NCBI GenBank assembly: GCA_964646345.1
Contig: CAZYDU010000008.1
Span: 1-40,206, forward strand
DNA from: RGIG1681 sp964646345
GTDB taxonomy: Bacteria > Bacillota > Clostridia > Christensenellales > UBA1242
Direction of reading: 5' to 3'
Length of the DNA: 40,206 nucleotides
Part shown: one piece after another, positions 40,139-40,206 of the stretch
Layout: each line of letters opens with the position of its first letter
How positions within the stretch are numbered: the stretch's first letter is position 1
Translations under genes and position numbers: made by a program
Notes under the pieces: model-generated
Told to the model about the DNA's origin: nothing
Database searches by the model: none
Seen by the model: only the letters and a program-made list of their open reading frames with translations

Positions 40139-40206
40139 ATAATCACTTCATATAAGATGGGTATAATTAGGGATTTTTCTAATTAGCATCTTAAGAGGTA
40201 AAAAAA

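Noticed and set aside
1..40206. CRISPR arrays, prophage genes, insertion sequences or rRNA genes
   Set aside because: No regularly spaced repeats, transposase or integrase-like proteins, or rRNA sequence were recognised on either strand.

Overview
This is a low-GC window from what looks like an anaerobic Bacillota genome, probably an uncultured Clostridia-type lineage; nothing in it fixes a genus. The support is a complete S10-spc-alpha ribosomal operon in Firmicutes order, zinc-ribbon S14, S4 and L36, a GreA/RNase R/SmpB/tmRNA block, an Mg2+ riboswitch in front of mgtE, many near-consensus sigma-A promoters (TTGACA, 17 bp, TATAAT), and an anaerobic gene set: pyruvate formate-lyase with its activase, a desulfoferrodoxin, a ferritin-like protein and a DUF1540 protein.

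Layout. 120-3618 (+): glycogen operon glgB-glgA with its own promoter and terminator. 3630-8992 (-): an S51 peptidase, pflB-pflA behind an extended -10 promoter with a possible operator, and an aldo/keto reductase-greA pair. 9098-9925: an island with a divergent tRNA-Ser, a cluster of AACGCAA words and a decayed phosphodiesterase gene. 9926-11203 (+): a ferritin-like di-iron protein. 11336-15624: tmRNA, smpB (promoter placed for a leaderless mRNA), a lone + strand gene of unknown function, and rnr. 15687-17686 (+): promoter, M-box riboswitch, terminator and an mgtE with a duplicated N-terminal domain. 17878-19125 (-): unknown protein plus desulfoferrodoxin. 19166-35980 (-): a Nudix gene and then, read in transcription order, rpsJ-rplCDWB-rpsS-rplV-rpsC-rplP-rpmC-rpsQ-rplNXE-rpsNH-rplFR-rpsE-rpmD-rplO-secY-adk-map-infA-rpmJ-rpsMKD-rpoA-rplQ. 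36041-36848 (-): rplI and a small SH3-like protein. 36900-40086 (+): DUF1540 protein and a P-type cation ATPase.

Most of the window is core genome with conserved gene order. The unusual parts are local: lysine/alanine/threonine-rich tails on L30 and L24 with a smaller one on L29; an adenylate kinase whose P-loop has Met where Gly is expected; a glycogen synthase without the usual KTGGL lysine; a tRNA-Ser gene with C at position 33; the three-forward/three-reverse AACGCAA cluster beside a gene with an internal deletion; and the apparently leaderless smpB. No CRISPR array, prophage or intact insertion sequence was seen.

Starts were chosen by Shine-Dalgarno spacing and family N-termini. They are shorter than the longest possible open frame for the S51 peptidase, pflA, pflB, smpB, the Nudix gene, the unknown gene at 18299, rpsM, map, rpsE, rpsJ, the DUF1540 gene and the P-type ATPase.
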